A DNA stretch of 20,703 nucleotides from an uncultured Clostridia bacterium (GTDB lineage: Bacteria; Bacillota; Clostridia; Christensenellales; Aristaeellaceae), in assembly GCA_934643535.1 (NCBI GenBank), contig CAKUCE010000020.1, positions 1 through 20,703 on the forward strand. The letters are read 5' to 3'. Shown here one piece after another: positions 13,548 through 20,703 of this stretch; the stretch's first letter is position 1; each line of letters starts with the position of its first letter. The notes beneath the pieces are model-generated. The model was given only the letters and a program-made list of their open reading frames with translations, was not told where the DNA came from and did not search any database. The translations under genes were made by a program, and so were the position numbers.

Positions 13548-13857
13548 GGTCAAGCTCCTGCTCGATGTGGTCGAGGATCTTCGCTCACTGGCGGACAGCG
13601 TTCAGGCTGTGGCAGATACCATGCTGCAGAATGAGCCGACTGTTGATGCAGAGCCGAAGGCTCACGCTCCCGTTCCCAAAAAGGAATTGACGCTGGAAGA
13701 AGTCCGGGCAGTCCTCGGTGAAAAGAGTCGGGCCGGATTCACGGCTGAGATCCAGGCACTCCTTAAAAAGTACGGCGCTCCGAAGCTCTCCGGCATCGAC
13801 CCCAAGCACTATGAGGTGCTGCTCAAGGACGTGGAGGTGCTGAAAGATGCCCCCTAA
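13540..13857 (+). CDS. Small helical protein of the replication operon
   Basis: A 105-residue protein. ATG at 13540 is chosen because GGGAGG ends about seven bases upstream, and the frame stays open further upstream only as a shadow of the previous gene. The N-terminal helix VKLLLDVVEDLRSLADSVQA is probably a coiled coil. A linker rich in Pro and Ala follows, then a C-terminal helical unit (LTLEEVRAVLGEKSRAGFTA, then IQALLKKYGAPKLSGIDPKH). Similar phage proteins are often labelled 'rRNA biogenesis protein rrp5', which is probably a misnomer. The helical unit resembles small DNA- or protein-binding modules. It overlaps the DUF2800 start by eleven bases. Confidence 0.75.
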   Translation: MSKVKLLLDVVEDLRSLADSVQAVADTMLQNEPTVDAEPKAHAPVPKKELTLEEVRAVLGEKSRAGFTAEIQALLKKYGAPKLSGIDPKHYEVLLKDVEVLKDAP

Positions 13858-14992
13858 TCGTCACGCAGTCCTCTCGGCGTCCTCCTCCCACCGCTGGCTT
13901 CACTGCAACCCATCCGCCCGGCTGGAATTGGAGTTCGAGGACAGAGAAACGGAGGCTGCCGCAGAAGGTACAGCGGCTCATGCCCTTGCAGAACACAAGC
14001 TCCGTAAGGCACTGAAGATGCGCTCCACCCGCCCTGTCAGCAAGTACGATTCCGATGAAATGGAGATGTACACAGACGGCTATGTGGAATTCGTTCTGGA
14101 AGCCATCGAGGAGGCCCGGCAGGATTGCCCGGACCCAAAGGTGCTCATTGAGCAGCGGCTGGACTTCTCCTGCTATGTGCCGGACGGTTTCGGGACCGGC
14201 GACTGCCTCATTGTGGCGGACAAGCTCCTACACATTATCGATCTGAAGTACGGCCAGGGCGTGTTGGTGAATGCCGAGGAAAATCCGCAGATGATGCTGT
14301 ATGCGCTCGGCGCACTCCGCATCTTTGATTGTCTCTACGACATTGAGACGGTTTGCATGACCATCTACCAGCCGCGCCGGGAGAATGTCAGCACATGGGT
14401 CATTTCCGTTGCCGAGCTTCGGGATTGGGCGGAAAAGACACTGAAACCCAAGGCCGAGCTTGCCTTCAAAGGAGAAGGCGAATACTGCCCCGGAAGCTGG
14501 TGTCAGTTCTGCAAAGCGGCGGTCAAGTGCCGTGCCAGAGCCGACGCAAAGCTGCAGCTTGCAAAATACGAGTTTTCGCAGCCACCTCTGCTCTCCGATG
14601 CGGAGATCGGCGACATTCTCGGCAAGCTGGATGACCTCACCAAATGGGCAAATGAGCTCATGGCCTATGCTCAGGACGCAGCGGTCAACCACGGAAAACA
14701 GTGGCCCGGCTACAAGCTGGTGGAGAGCCGCACCAATCGCAAATACACCGACGAGTATGCCGTTGTCGCAGCCGCCCGTGCGGCCGGGTATACCGACATC
14801 TTCAAGAAATCGCTCATCCCCATCACCGAGATGGAGAAGCTCATGGGCAAAAAGACCTTTGCCGAGGTGCTCGGCAGTCTGGTCGTCAAGCCCGCAGGAA
14901 GGCCGACGCTCGTCCCTGCATCCGACCGGCGTCCGGCTATTACGACCACGGGTGCAAAACAAGACTTTACTGACTACAAAGGAGAACTGTAA
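13847..14992 (+). CDS. DUF2800 protein, RecB/Cas4-like PD-(D/E)XK nuclease with Fe-S cysteines
   Basis: A 381-residue protein. N-terminal SSSHRWLHCNPSARLE and EGTAAHALAEH (H45) match RecB-family motif I. D119 in GTGDCLIV and D132-L-K134 in HIIDLKYGQG form the PD-(D/E)XK core. Cysteines at 219, 222 and 228 have the CxxC-x5-C spacing of Cas4 and AddB iron-sulphur nucleases, and C20 is a good fourth ligand. This protein is standard in Firmicutes phage replication modules, where it is thought to act with the DUF2815 ssDNA-binding protein in recombination. ATG at 13847 follows a GGAGG ribosome site and overlaps the previous gene. The next gene starts two bases after its stop. Confidence 0.92.
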   Translation: MPPNRHAVLSASSSHRWLHCNPSARLELEFEDRETEAAAEGTAAHALAEHKLRKALKMRSTRPVSKYDSDEMEMYTDGYVEFVLEAIEEARQDCPDPKVLIEQRLDFSCYVPDGFGTGDCLIVADKLLHIIDLKYGQGVLVNAEENPQMMLYALGALRIFDCLYDIETVCMTIYQPRRENVSTWVISVAELRDWAEKTLKPKAELAFKGEGEYCPGSWCQFCKAAVKCRARADAKLQLAKYEFSQPPLLSDAEIGDILGKLDDLTKWANELMAYAQDAAVNHGKQWPGYKLVESRTNRKYTDEYAVVAAARAAGYTDIFKKSLIPITEMEKLMGKKTFAEVLGSLVVKPAGRPTLVPASDRRPAITTTGAKQDFTDYKGEL

Positions 14993-14994
14993 TT

Positions 14995-15543
14995 ATGGCT
15001 AACAAGATGAATTCGACCAAAGTTGTGACCGGCGTTGTTCGCCTGTCCTACGCAAATGTATGGGAGCCTGCCTCCATCAACGGCAGCAACCCCAAGTACT
15101 CCGTGTCCCTCATCATTCCAAAATCCGACAAGCAGACCCTCGATGCCATCAACGCCGCTGTGGACGCTGCCATCAAGGAAGGTGTCGCCAAGTTCGGCGG
15201 CAAAATCCCAAACAAGGCGGCTCTGAAGCTGCCCCTCCGTGACGGTGATACCGAGCGTGACGATGAAGCCTACAAGAACAGCTTCTTCGTGAACGCCAAC
15301 AGCACCACCGCTCCGCAGATCGTAGACCGCAGCGTCCAGCCCATCCTCGACCGCTCCGAGGTGTATTCCGGCTGCTACGCCAGAGTATCTGTAAATTTCT
15401 ACGCTTTCAACTCCAACGGCAACCGCGGCATTGCCTGTGGTCTTGGCAACATCCAGAAGGTTCGTGACGGTGAGCCTCTCGGCGGCAAGTCCTCTGCGGC
15501 TGACGATTTTGCCACCGACCTGGACGACGATTTCCTGTCCTGA
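14995..15543 (+). CDS. DUF2815 phage ssDNA-binding protein
   Basis: A 182-residue protein matching the DUF2815 pattern: TGVVRLSYANVWEPASINGS at the start, KYSVSLIIPKSD, a central NSFFVNANSTTAP and YSGCYARVSVNFYAFNSNGN. An acidic C-terminal tail (DDFATDLDDDFLS) is typical of single-strand-binding proteins that recruit replication partners. GGAG precedes ATG at 14995, two bases after the DUF2800 stop. It probably coats single-stranded DNA for the polymerase and nuclease encoded around it. Confidence 0.92.
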   Translation: MANKMNSTKVVTGVVRLSYANVWEPASINGSNPKYSVSLIIPKSDKQTLDAINAAVDAAIKEGVAKFGGKIPNKAALKLPLRDGDTERDDEAYKNSFFVNANSTTAPQIVDRSVQPILDRSEVYSGCYARVSVNFYAFNSNGNRGIACGLGNIQKVRDGEPLGGKSSAADDFATDLDDDFLS

Positions 15544-15563
15544 GAAAGGAACGGTGAACAGCT

Positions 15564-15725
15564 ATGACTGAATGCCAGGAATTGATGCTCGCTGTCTGCT
15601 TCGGTGGAATGGTCGGCTTGATTGTCGCAGAAATCAGTTTCCTCATTGCGGAAATGGTTCGTTGTATCCGAACTAAGCACCGCAAGCGCAAGGAAGAAAA
15701 AGCCGCCCGGCAGCAGAACAAGTAA
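15564..15725 (+). CDS. Small single-pass membrane protein
   Basis: A 53-residue protein with ATG at 15564 behind AAAGGAACGGTG. Residues 8-30 (MLAVCFGGMVGLIVAEISFL) form one hydrophobic segment, followed by a strongly basic tail (RTKHRKRKEEKAARQ). This suggests an N-out, C-in single-pass protein. Tiny membrane proteins of this type are common in phage early regions and their role is unknown. It may anchor replication or alter the membrane, which is inference. Confidence 0.7.
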   Translation: MTECQELMLAVCFGGMVGLIVAEISFLIAEMVRCIRTKHRKRKEEKAARQQNK

Positions 15726-15784
15726 TCGAGGATGGGCGGCAGAGTACACAGCTTTGCCGCCCTTTCCCCGCAATAGGAGAAACC

Positions 15785-17725
15785 ATGAAAAATCTAAGTA
15801 TCGATATTGAGACATTCTCCTCCGAGAACCTTACCAAGTGCGGTGTGTATCGTTACGCCGAAGCCCTGGACTTCGAGGTCTTGCTCTTCGGCTACTCAGC
15901 GGACGGTGCTCCGGTGAAGGCCGTAGACTTTACCGCCGGAGAAACACTTCCCGCCGATGTCCGCTCTGCGCTGACCGACCCCACCGTGACAAAATGGGCA
16001 TTCAACGCACAATTCGAGCGCGTGTGTCTGTCCCGCTATCTCGGGTACCCGACCGGACAATATCTTGACCCGTCCTCCTGGCACTGCACGATGGTCTGGG
16101 CGGCGACCCTGGGACTGCCGCTTTCTTTGGAAGGCGTCGGTGCTGTGCTGGGCCTCGAAAAGCAGAAGCTCAAAGAAGGCAAAGACCTCATCCGGTATTT
16201 CTGCACTCCGGCAAGAGCCAGAGACGGTTCGCTGATTCGACATCTTCCGACAGACACGCCGGAAAAATGGTCGCTGTTCAAAGCCTACAACCTACGGGAT
16301 GTGGAAACGGAAATGGCTATTCAGCAGAAGCTCTCCAAGTTCCCAGTCACAGAGTCAGAGTGGCACAACTACACCCTCGACCAGCAGATCAACGACCGGG
16401 GCATCATGCTCGACCGCACCCTCGTCACCCAGGCAATCCGCTGCGACGAGCGTTTCAAGCGGACGCACATGGAGCAGGCGCGCTCGGTGACCGGCTTGGA
16501 TAACCCCAACAGTCCGGTGCAGCTCAAGGCGTGGCTTGCCGAGAAAGGCGTGGAAGCAGATTCGCTCTCCAAAGCTGCCGTGGCAGAAATGCTTGAAAAA
16601 GCGGACGGAGAAATCGAACTCGCTCTTTCCCTGCGGCAGGAGCTCGCCAAGAGCAGCGTCAAGAAATACACCGCCATGCAGACGGTAGTCGGCTCGGATG
16701 ACCGTGCCAGAGGGCTGATCCAGTTTTATGGAGCCAACCGCACCGGACGCTATGCCGGTCGACTCATCCAGGTGCAGAATCTGCCGCAGAACCATCTGCC
16801 GGATCTGGACACTGCACGGGCACTAGTCCGCAGCGGCAATACGGACGCCGTGGAAATGCTCTATGACTCCGTGCCGCTGGTGCTGTCCGAGCTTATCCGC
16901 ACTGCTTTTGTGCCGAAACCCGGCTGCCGCTTTTATGTGGCAGACTTCTCTGCCATCGAGGCGAGAGTCATCGCGTGGATCGCCGGAGAGCATTGGCGGC
17001 AGGAAGTTTTTGCAAAGGGCGGCGACATTTACTGCGCTTCCGCTTCGCAGATGTTCCATGTCCCCGTGGAAAAGCACGGCGTGAATGGTCATCTGCGGCA
17101 GAAGGGCAAAATTGCCGAGCTGGCTCTGGGCTATGGCGGCTCCGTGGGTGCACTGAAAGCAATGGGCGCATTAAATTACGGCTTGCAGGAAGAAGAACTG
17201 AAGCCGCTGGTGGATGCGTGGCGGCTTTCCAATCCCCACATTACAAAATTCTGGTGGGATGTAGATAAGGCAGCTTCCACTTGCGTCCGGGAGCGAACCG
17301 CCACGGAAACACGCGGCATCCGCTTTTACTATCAGAGCGGCATGATGTTCGTGGTGCTGCCCTCCGGCAGACGGCTCGTGTATGTGAAACCGAAGATGGG
17401 TCTGAACCGCTTCGGCAACGAGTCTGTGACCTATGAGGGTGTGGGCGAACAGAAAAAGTGGCTGCGGCTGGAAAGCTACGGACCCAAGTTCGTGGAGAAC
17501 ATCGTCCAGGCAACGGCGCGGGACATTCTTGCGGAAGCCATGCTCCGTCTGAATGCCGCAGGCTACCGGATCGTCATGCACGTTCATGATGAGGCAGTTA
17601 TCGAAGCGCCGCCGGATACCTCTTTGGAGGATATCTGCTCCGTCATGGGGCAAACGCCCACTTGGGCATCGGGACTGCTGCTCCGGGCAGACGGCTATGT
17701 CTGCGATTTTTACAAGAAAGACTGA
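15785..17725 (+). CDS. Family A DNA polymerase with 3'-5' exonuclease domain
   Basis: A 646-residue phage-type polymerase. The exonuclease domain shows D7-I-E9 (motif I), N74-AQFE (motif II) and YNLRDVETE at 168-176 (motif III), so proofreading looks intact. The polymerase domain shows motif A FYVADFSAIEARVIAW (D387), motif B RQKGKIAELALGYGGS (438-453) and motif C HVHDEA (D602, E603). No 5'-3' exonuclease domain is present, as is normal for phage forms. A GGAG ribosome site precedes ATG at 15785. It replicates the element's DNA together with the ssDNA-binding protein and the VapE helicase encoded in the same operon. Confidence 0.97.
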   Translation: MKNLSIDIETFSSENLTKCGVYRYAEALDFEVLLFGYSADGAPVKAVDFTAGETLPADVRSALTDPTVTKWAFNAQFERVCLSRYLGYPTGQYLDPSSWHCTMVWAATLGLPLSLEGVGAVLGLEKQKLKEGKDLIRYFCTPARARDGSLIRHLPTDTPEKWSLFKAYNLRDVETEMAIQQKLSKFPVTESEWHNYTLDQQINDRGIMLDRTLVTQAIRCDERFKRTHMEQARSVTGLDNPNSPVQLKAWLAEKGVEADSLSKAAVAEMLEKADGEIELALSLRQELAKSSVKKYTAMQTVVGSDDRARGLIQFYGANRTGRYAGRLIQVQNLPQNHLPDLDTARALVRSGNTDAVEMLYDSVPLVLSELIRTAFVPKPGCRFYVADFSAIEARVIAWIAGEHWRQEVFAKGGDIYCASASQMFHVPVEKHGVNGHLRQKGKIAELALGYGGSVGALKAMGALNYGLQEEELKPLVDAWRLSNPHITKFWWDVDKAASTCVRERTATETRGIRFYYQSGMMFVVLPSGRRLVYVKPKMGLNRFGNESVTYEGVGEQKKWLRLESYGPKFVENIVQATARDILAEAMLRLNAAGYRIVMHVHDEAVIEAPPDTSLEDICSVMGQTPTWASGLLLRADGYVCDFYKKD

Positions 17726-17735
17726 GGTGACCCAA

Positions 17736-17828
17736 ATGGGAGTCAATAAATTCAATTCTGAGGGGTACTACGACCCTACCGCCTATGAAGCGCTGACCAA
17801 GATTGAGCAGGAAGCCAAGGCACTTTGA
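17736..17828 (+). pseudogene. N-terminal piece of the DUF4406-like gene, cut by in-frame TGA
   Basis: A 30-codon frame with TGAGGTG ahead of ATG 17736. It encodes NKFNSEGYYDPTAYEALTKI, the normal N-terminus of the protein encoded just downstream. TGA at 17826-17828 interrupts it, and the same frame then continues as AFRPVVYICSP with no shift. This is a nonsense mutation (for example CGA to TGA), a readthrough site or a sequence error. Confidence 0.7.
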
Positions 17829-17840
17829 GCCTTCCGTCCT

Positions 17841-18161
17841 GTGGTGTATATCTGCTCTCCGCTTGCCGGGGACATGGTGAAGAACCAGGAGAACGCCCGT
17901 ACTTACTGCCGCTTCGCCGTGGACGCCGGGTACATCCCCATTGCCCCGCACATCTACTTCCCCCAATTCATGAATGACAATGACCGAAAAGAGCGTGACC
18001 TGGCGCTGTTCATGGACATCGTCCTGCTCTCTAAGTGCGCCGAACTGTGGGTATTCGGAGAGAGAATCAGCAGCGGTATGAGCATTGAGATTGAGAAGGC
18101 AAAACGAAAAGGTCAGCTTATCCGCTACTTTACCGAAAACTGTGAGGAGGTACGCAGATGA
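17841..18161 (+). CDS. DUF4406-like nucleoside 2-deoxyribosyltransferase-fold protein, main part
   Basis: A 106-residue remainder read from GTG at 17841, with no ribosome site nearby. It shows VYICSPLAGD at the start, then YCRFAVDAGYIPIAPHIYFP, KCAELWVFGERISSGMSIEI and the end IRYFTENCEEVRR. These are the conserved strands of DUF4406-type proteins, which share the fold of nucleoside deoxyribosyltransferases and SLOG-like domains. It is probably a nucleotide-binding accessory of the phage replication operon. It overlaps the VapE gene by four bases (ATGA). Since its natural start lies before the TGA at 17826, it may be poorly expressed. Confidence 0.8.
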   Translation: MVYICSPLAGDMVKNQENARTYCRFAVDAGYIPIAPHIYFPQFMNDNDRKERDLALFMDIVLLSKCAELWVFGERISSGMSIEIEKAKRKGQLIRYFTENCEEVRR

Positions 18162-20509
18162 AGATCGCAGTTGGCAACAGCCGCATGGATAAAAAATGGA
18201 AGAACCAGGACATTTCCTGGGCGGATCTCTGTGCCCGCTGCGGCAGCACTATCCGCACCACGGAAACGGTCGAAGAATACCGCAAGCTGAAAAAGGGTCA
18301 GCAGGACGGCATCAAGGATGTGGGCGGGTTTGTGGGCGGTCACCTTCGGGAAGGCAGGCGCAAAAACGGCATGGTGCTGTGCCGCTCTCTGCTGACGCTG
18401 GATATGGACTACGGCACCCCGGACATCTGGGATGAAATTACGCTGTTCCACGATTTCAAATGCTGCGTCTATTCCACCCATAAACACACGCCGGAGCATC
18501 CCCGCCTCCGTCTGCTTATCCCGCTGAAACGGGAGATCAGCGAAGAAGAATATCCGGCAGTCGCACGAATGGTGGCAAAGGAGATCGGCATCGACCTCTT
18601 TGACGATACCACCTACGAGGCGTCCCGTCTCATGTACTGGCCTTCTACCTCCGCCAACGGCGAGTTCTTCTACAAGGTGCAGGACGGCGCAGAGCTTGAC
18701 CCGGACGAATACCTTTCCCGCTACGATGATTGGCGCGACGCCTCCACCTGGCCGGTATCCAGCCGCCAGTCCGAGGTGGTGCAGCACAGCATTGCCCAGC
18801 AGGCCGATCCGCTGACAAAGCCGGGTGTGGTGGGTGCTTTCTGCCGTGCCTATACCGTGGAGGAAGCCATCGACACCTTCCTCTCGGATGTATATGCACC
18901 GTCTGCCATGAACGGGCGCTACGACTATATCCCCGCCGATTCCTCTGCCGGTGTCATCATCTACGATGGGAAATTCGCATACAGCCACCATGCCACAGAC
19001 CCGGCCTGCGGTCGGCTGTTGAACGCCTTTGACCTGGTGCGGCTGCACCGGTTCCGTGACCTGGACGATAAGTGCGCACCAGATACCGCCCCCGGCAAGC
19101 TCCCGTCCTTCCAGGCAATGTCGGACTTTGCCCTCAAGGACGAGAAGGTCAAAGCGGTGTTTGCCGAGGAGCGCAAAGCCCAGGCAAACGAGGAGTTCTC
19201 TGACGAGGATTGGCAGAACGCCTTAGAACTGGACAAGACCGGCAAGGTAAAAAACACGCTGCAGAACCTCACCTTAATTCTCATGAACGACCCGCTTTTG
19301 AAGCCGCTGGTATTCAATCAGCTTCTGGACGGCATGGAGATCAAGGGTGAGGTGCCTTGGCGGCACCCATCAAAATTCTGGCGGGATGCGGACGATGCCC
19401 AGCTTATCAGCTATGTAGATTCCCACTACGGCACGTTCTCTGCACGAAATTACGATATCGCCGTGGCGAAGGTCACGGATGATCGGTCCTACCATCCCAT
19501 CCGTGAGTTTATCGAAAATCTGCCGGAATGGGACGGCGTAAAGCGAGTGGATACGCTGCTCATCGACTATCTCGGTGCCGACGATAACGAGTATGTCCGT
19601 GCCGTCACCCGGAAGACCCTCTGTGCCGCCATCAAGCGTGTGCTGTATCCCGGCTGCAAATTTGACTCCATGCTGGTGCTGAACGGTCCCCAGGGTGTCG
19701 GCAAAAGCACCCTCATTGCAAAGCTCGCCGGAGAGTGGTTTTCCGACAGCCTGAACCTAAGCGATACCAAGGACAAGACCGCCGCCGAGAAGCTGCAGGG
19801 GTACTGGATCTTGGAGATCGGCGAGCTGGCAGGTCTGAAGAAGGCCGAGGTGGAGACGCTACGGTCCTTCCTCTCCCGACAAAACGACATTTACCGTGCT
19901 GCTTTCGGCAAACGGGCAACGCCGCATTTGCGTCAGTGCGTGTTCTTCGGCACCACCAACGCCGAGTCCGGCTACTTACGGGATACCACCGGAAACCGCC
20001 GCTTCTGGCCGGTCAAGACGCCGGGTACAGGCACTAAGCGCTCCTGGGATCTAACGCCAGAGACTATCTGCCAGATCTGGGCGGAAACGCTGGTGTATGT
20101 GAAGCAGGGCGAAAAACTCTACCTGAGTGCCGAATTGGAAGCGTTGTCGAAAGCCGAACAGCGTGAGGCGATGGAGTCCGACGAGCGTGAAGGGCTTGTC
20201 CGTCTGTATCTGGACACGCTGCTCCCGGTGGATTGGGACGGCATGGACATCTTTGAGCGTCGGAACTTCCTCACCGACAGCGACTTCGGCGATACAAAAA
20301 AGCCGGGTACGGTCAAGCGCACCCAGGTGTCCAACATGGAGATCTGGTGTGAGTGCTTCGGCAAAGAGCGCGCCAACATCCGCAGGACGGACAGCAACGA
20401 ACTGACCGCCATTCTTGCCCGTCTGGGCTGGAAGCGGCTAGACAGCAAGGTGCGCATCCCGCTCTACGGTCCGCAGTACGTCTTTGTTCCCAAGGAGTGT
20501 TCCCAATGA
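18158..20509 (+). CDS. VapE-family primase-helicase
   Basis: A 783-residue protein. The N-terminal domain has the archaeo-eukaryotic-primase-like pair D82-M-D84 (LLTLDMDYG) and S107-T-H109 (VYSTHKHTPEH), so it may be a primase. The C-terminal half is a virulence-associated-protein-E helicase: Walker A GPQGVGKST at 510-518, a Walker B-like ILEIGEL near 551-557, sensor FGTTN at 597-601 and an arginine-finger region DTTGNRRFWPV from 609. ATG at 18158 overlaps the previous stop by four bases, and GAGG lies nearby. It probably primes and unwinds DNA for the family A polymerase. Its stop overlaps the next start by three bases (ATGA). Confidence 0.93.
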   Translation: MKIAVGNSRMDKKWKNQDISWADLCARCGSTIRTTETVEEYRKLKKGQQDGIKDVGGFVGGHLREGRRKNGMVLCRSLLTLDMDYGTPDIWDEITLFHDFKCCVYSTHKHTPEHPRLRLLIPLKREISEEEYPAVARMVAKEIGIDLFDDTTYEASRLMYWPSTSANGEFFYKVQDGAELDPDEYLSRYDDWRDASTWPVSSRQSEVVQHSIAQQADPLTKPGVVGAFCRAYTVEEAIDTFLSDVYAPSAMNGRYDYIPADSSAGVIIYDGKFAYSHHATDPACGRLLNAFDLVRLHRFRDLDDKCAPDTAPGKLPSFQAMSDFALKDEKVKAVFAEERKAQANEEFSDEDWQNALELDKTGKVKNTLQNLTLILMNDPLLKPLVFNQLLDGMEIKGEVPWRHPSKFWRDADDAQLISYVDSHYGTFSARNYDIAVAKVTDDRSYHPIREFIENLPEWDGVKRVDTLLIDYLGADDNEYVRAVTRKTLCAAIKRVLYPGCKFDSMLVLNGPQGVGKSTLIAKLAGEWFSDSLNLSDTKDKTAAEKLQGYWILEIGELAGLKKAEVETLRSFLSRQNDIYRAAFGKRATPHLRQCVFFGTTNAESGYLRDTTGNRRFWPVKTPGTGTKRSWDLTPETICQIWAETLVYVKQGEKLYLSAELEALSKAEQREAMESDEREGLVRLYLDTLLPVDWDGMDIFERRNFLTDSDFGDTKKPGTVKRTQVSNMEIWCECFGKERANIRRTDSNELTAILARLGWKRLDSKVRIPLYGPQYVFVPKECSQ

Positions 20510-20703
20510 AAAAGACTGTACCCACCATCCTTCGGAACAAGTTCCGGGGAGAAGCATACCCGCTCGGCACATTTATGGGAACACCTCATGGGAACGGCGG
20601 CGGCCCCATAAGTACCAAAGAAAACTGGCGGTCTTGTTCCTGTGTTCCTAACCTTTCTTATATATCGAAAGAAGTAAGAATAAAGAGCAACAAGTACGCA
20701 ATA
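20506..20703 (+). CDS. Possible partial ORF after VapE, running off the window
   Basis: ATG at 20506 overlaps the VapE stop as ATGA, behind AAGGAG at 20491-20496. The frame stays open for 66 codons to the window end. The product starts MKKTVPTILRNKFRGEAYPL and has no recognisable domain. The stretch is full of GTTCC/GGAAC pentamers and looks partly non-coding, so this may be an untranslated segment between VapE and the next gene. Confidence 0.3.
   Translation, partial: MKKTVPTILRNKFRGEAYPLGTFMGTPHGNGGGPISTKENWRSCSCVPNLSYISKEVRIKSNKYAI

Noticed and set aside
14228..14962. Long minus-strand frame of 244 codons
   Set aside because: It is antisense to the clear DUF2800 gene and arises from its G+C-rich third positions.
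17736..18161. Recoded genetic code (TGA as amino acid)
   Set aside because: TGA ends several intact genes in this window, so only this one site is odd.
18125..19048. Minus-strand frame of 307 codons
   Set aside because: It is a shadow of the VapE gene with no ribosome site or family resemblance.

Overview
The window looks like accessory DNA of a low-to-mid G+C Clostridia-type Firmicute, probably a gut Oscillospiraceae or Lachnospiraceae relative. The basis is AGGAGG-type ribosome sites on most genes, the serine-recombinase family, and a replication module (DUF2800, DUF2815, family A polymerase, VapE) typical of phages and integrative elements of that group. This placement is inference from gene content. 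No rRNA, tRNA or CRISPR array was seen.

Left part (1-6469, all minus strand, A+T-richer): a type I restriction-modification operon. In transcription order it reads small XRE regulator, hsdM, hsdS1, hsdS2, a tyrosine recombinase, a half-length hsdS3 holding one target-recognition domain (TRD), a DUF6602-like possible nuclease, and the first 60 codons of hsdR at the window edge. The hsdS genes carry near-identical repeats on both sides of their second TRD. The central repeat and the C-terminal repeat share an 18-base core in opposite orientation although they encode unrelated peptides. This suggests a shufflon-like specificity-switching locus served by the embedded recombinase.

Middle (6568-9428): a minus-strand SLOG-domain gene sits divergent from a plus-strand XRE regulator, with a palindromic operator candidate between them. 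Next comes a serine recombinase whose N-terminus lies in another frame, then a conserved gene of unknown function. This block ends at a pair of overlapping, mutually exclusive hairpins.

Regulatory segment (9429-12400): an XRE plus ImmA/IrrE metallopeptidase pair, as in mobile-element immunity switches, flanked by copies of one operator (GTTAG-N8-CTAAC). A strong terminator follows, then a 384-residue protein with an unknown N-terminal part and a C-terminal XRE helix-turn-helix, and a 66-residue protein.

Right part (12401-20703, G+C-rich, all plus strand): a phage-type early and replication operon. It holds two small proteins, a sigma-70 region 4 protein, two short overlapping genes, a DUF2800 RecB-like nuclease with a probable Fe-S cluster, a DUF2815 ssDNA-binding protein, a small membrane protein, a family A DNA polymerase with an exonuclease domain, a DUF4406-like gene split by an in-frame TGA, and a VapE-type primase-helicase. 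Four-base ATGA overlaps and short gaps imply co-transcription and translational coupling. Several intergenic gaps hold strong hairpins.
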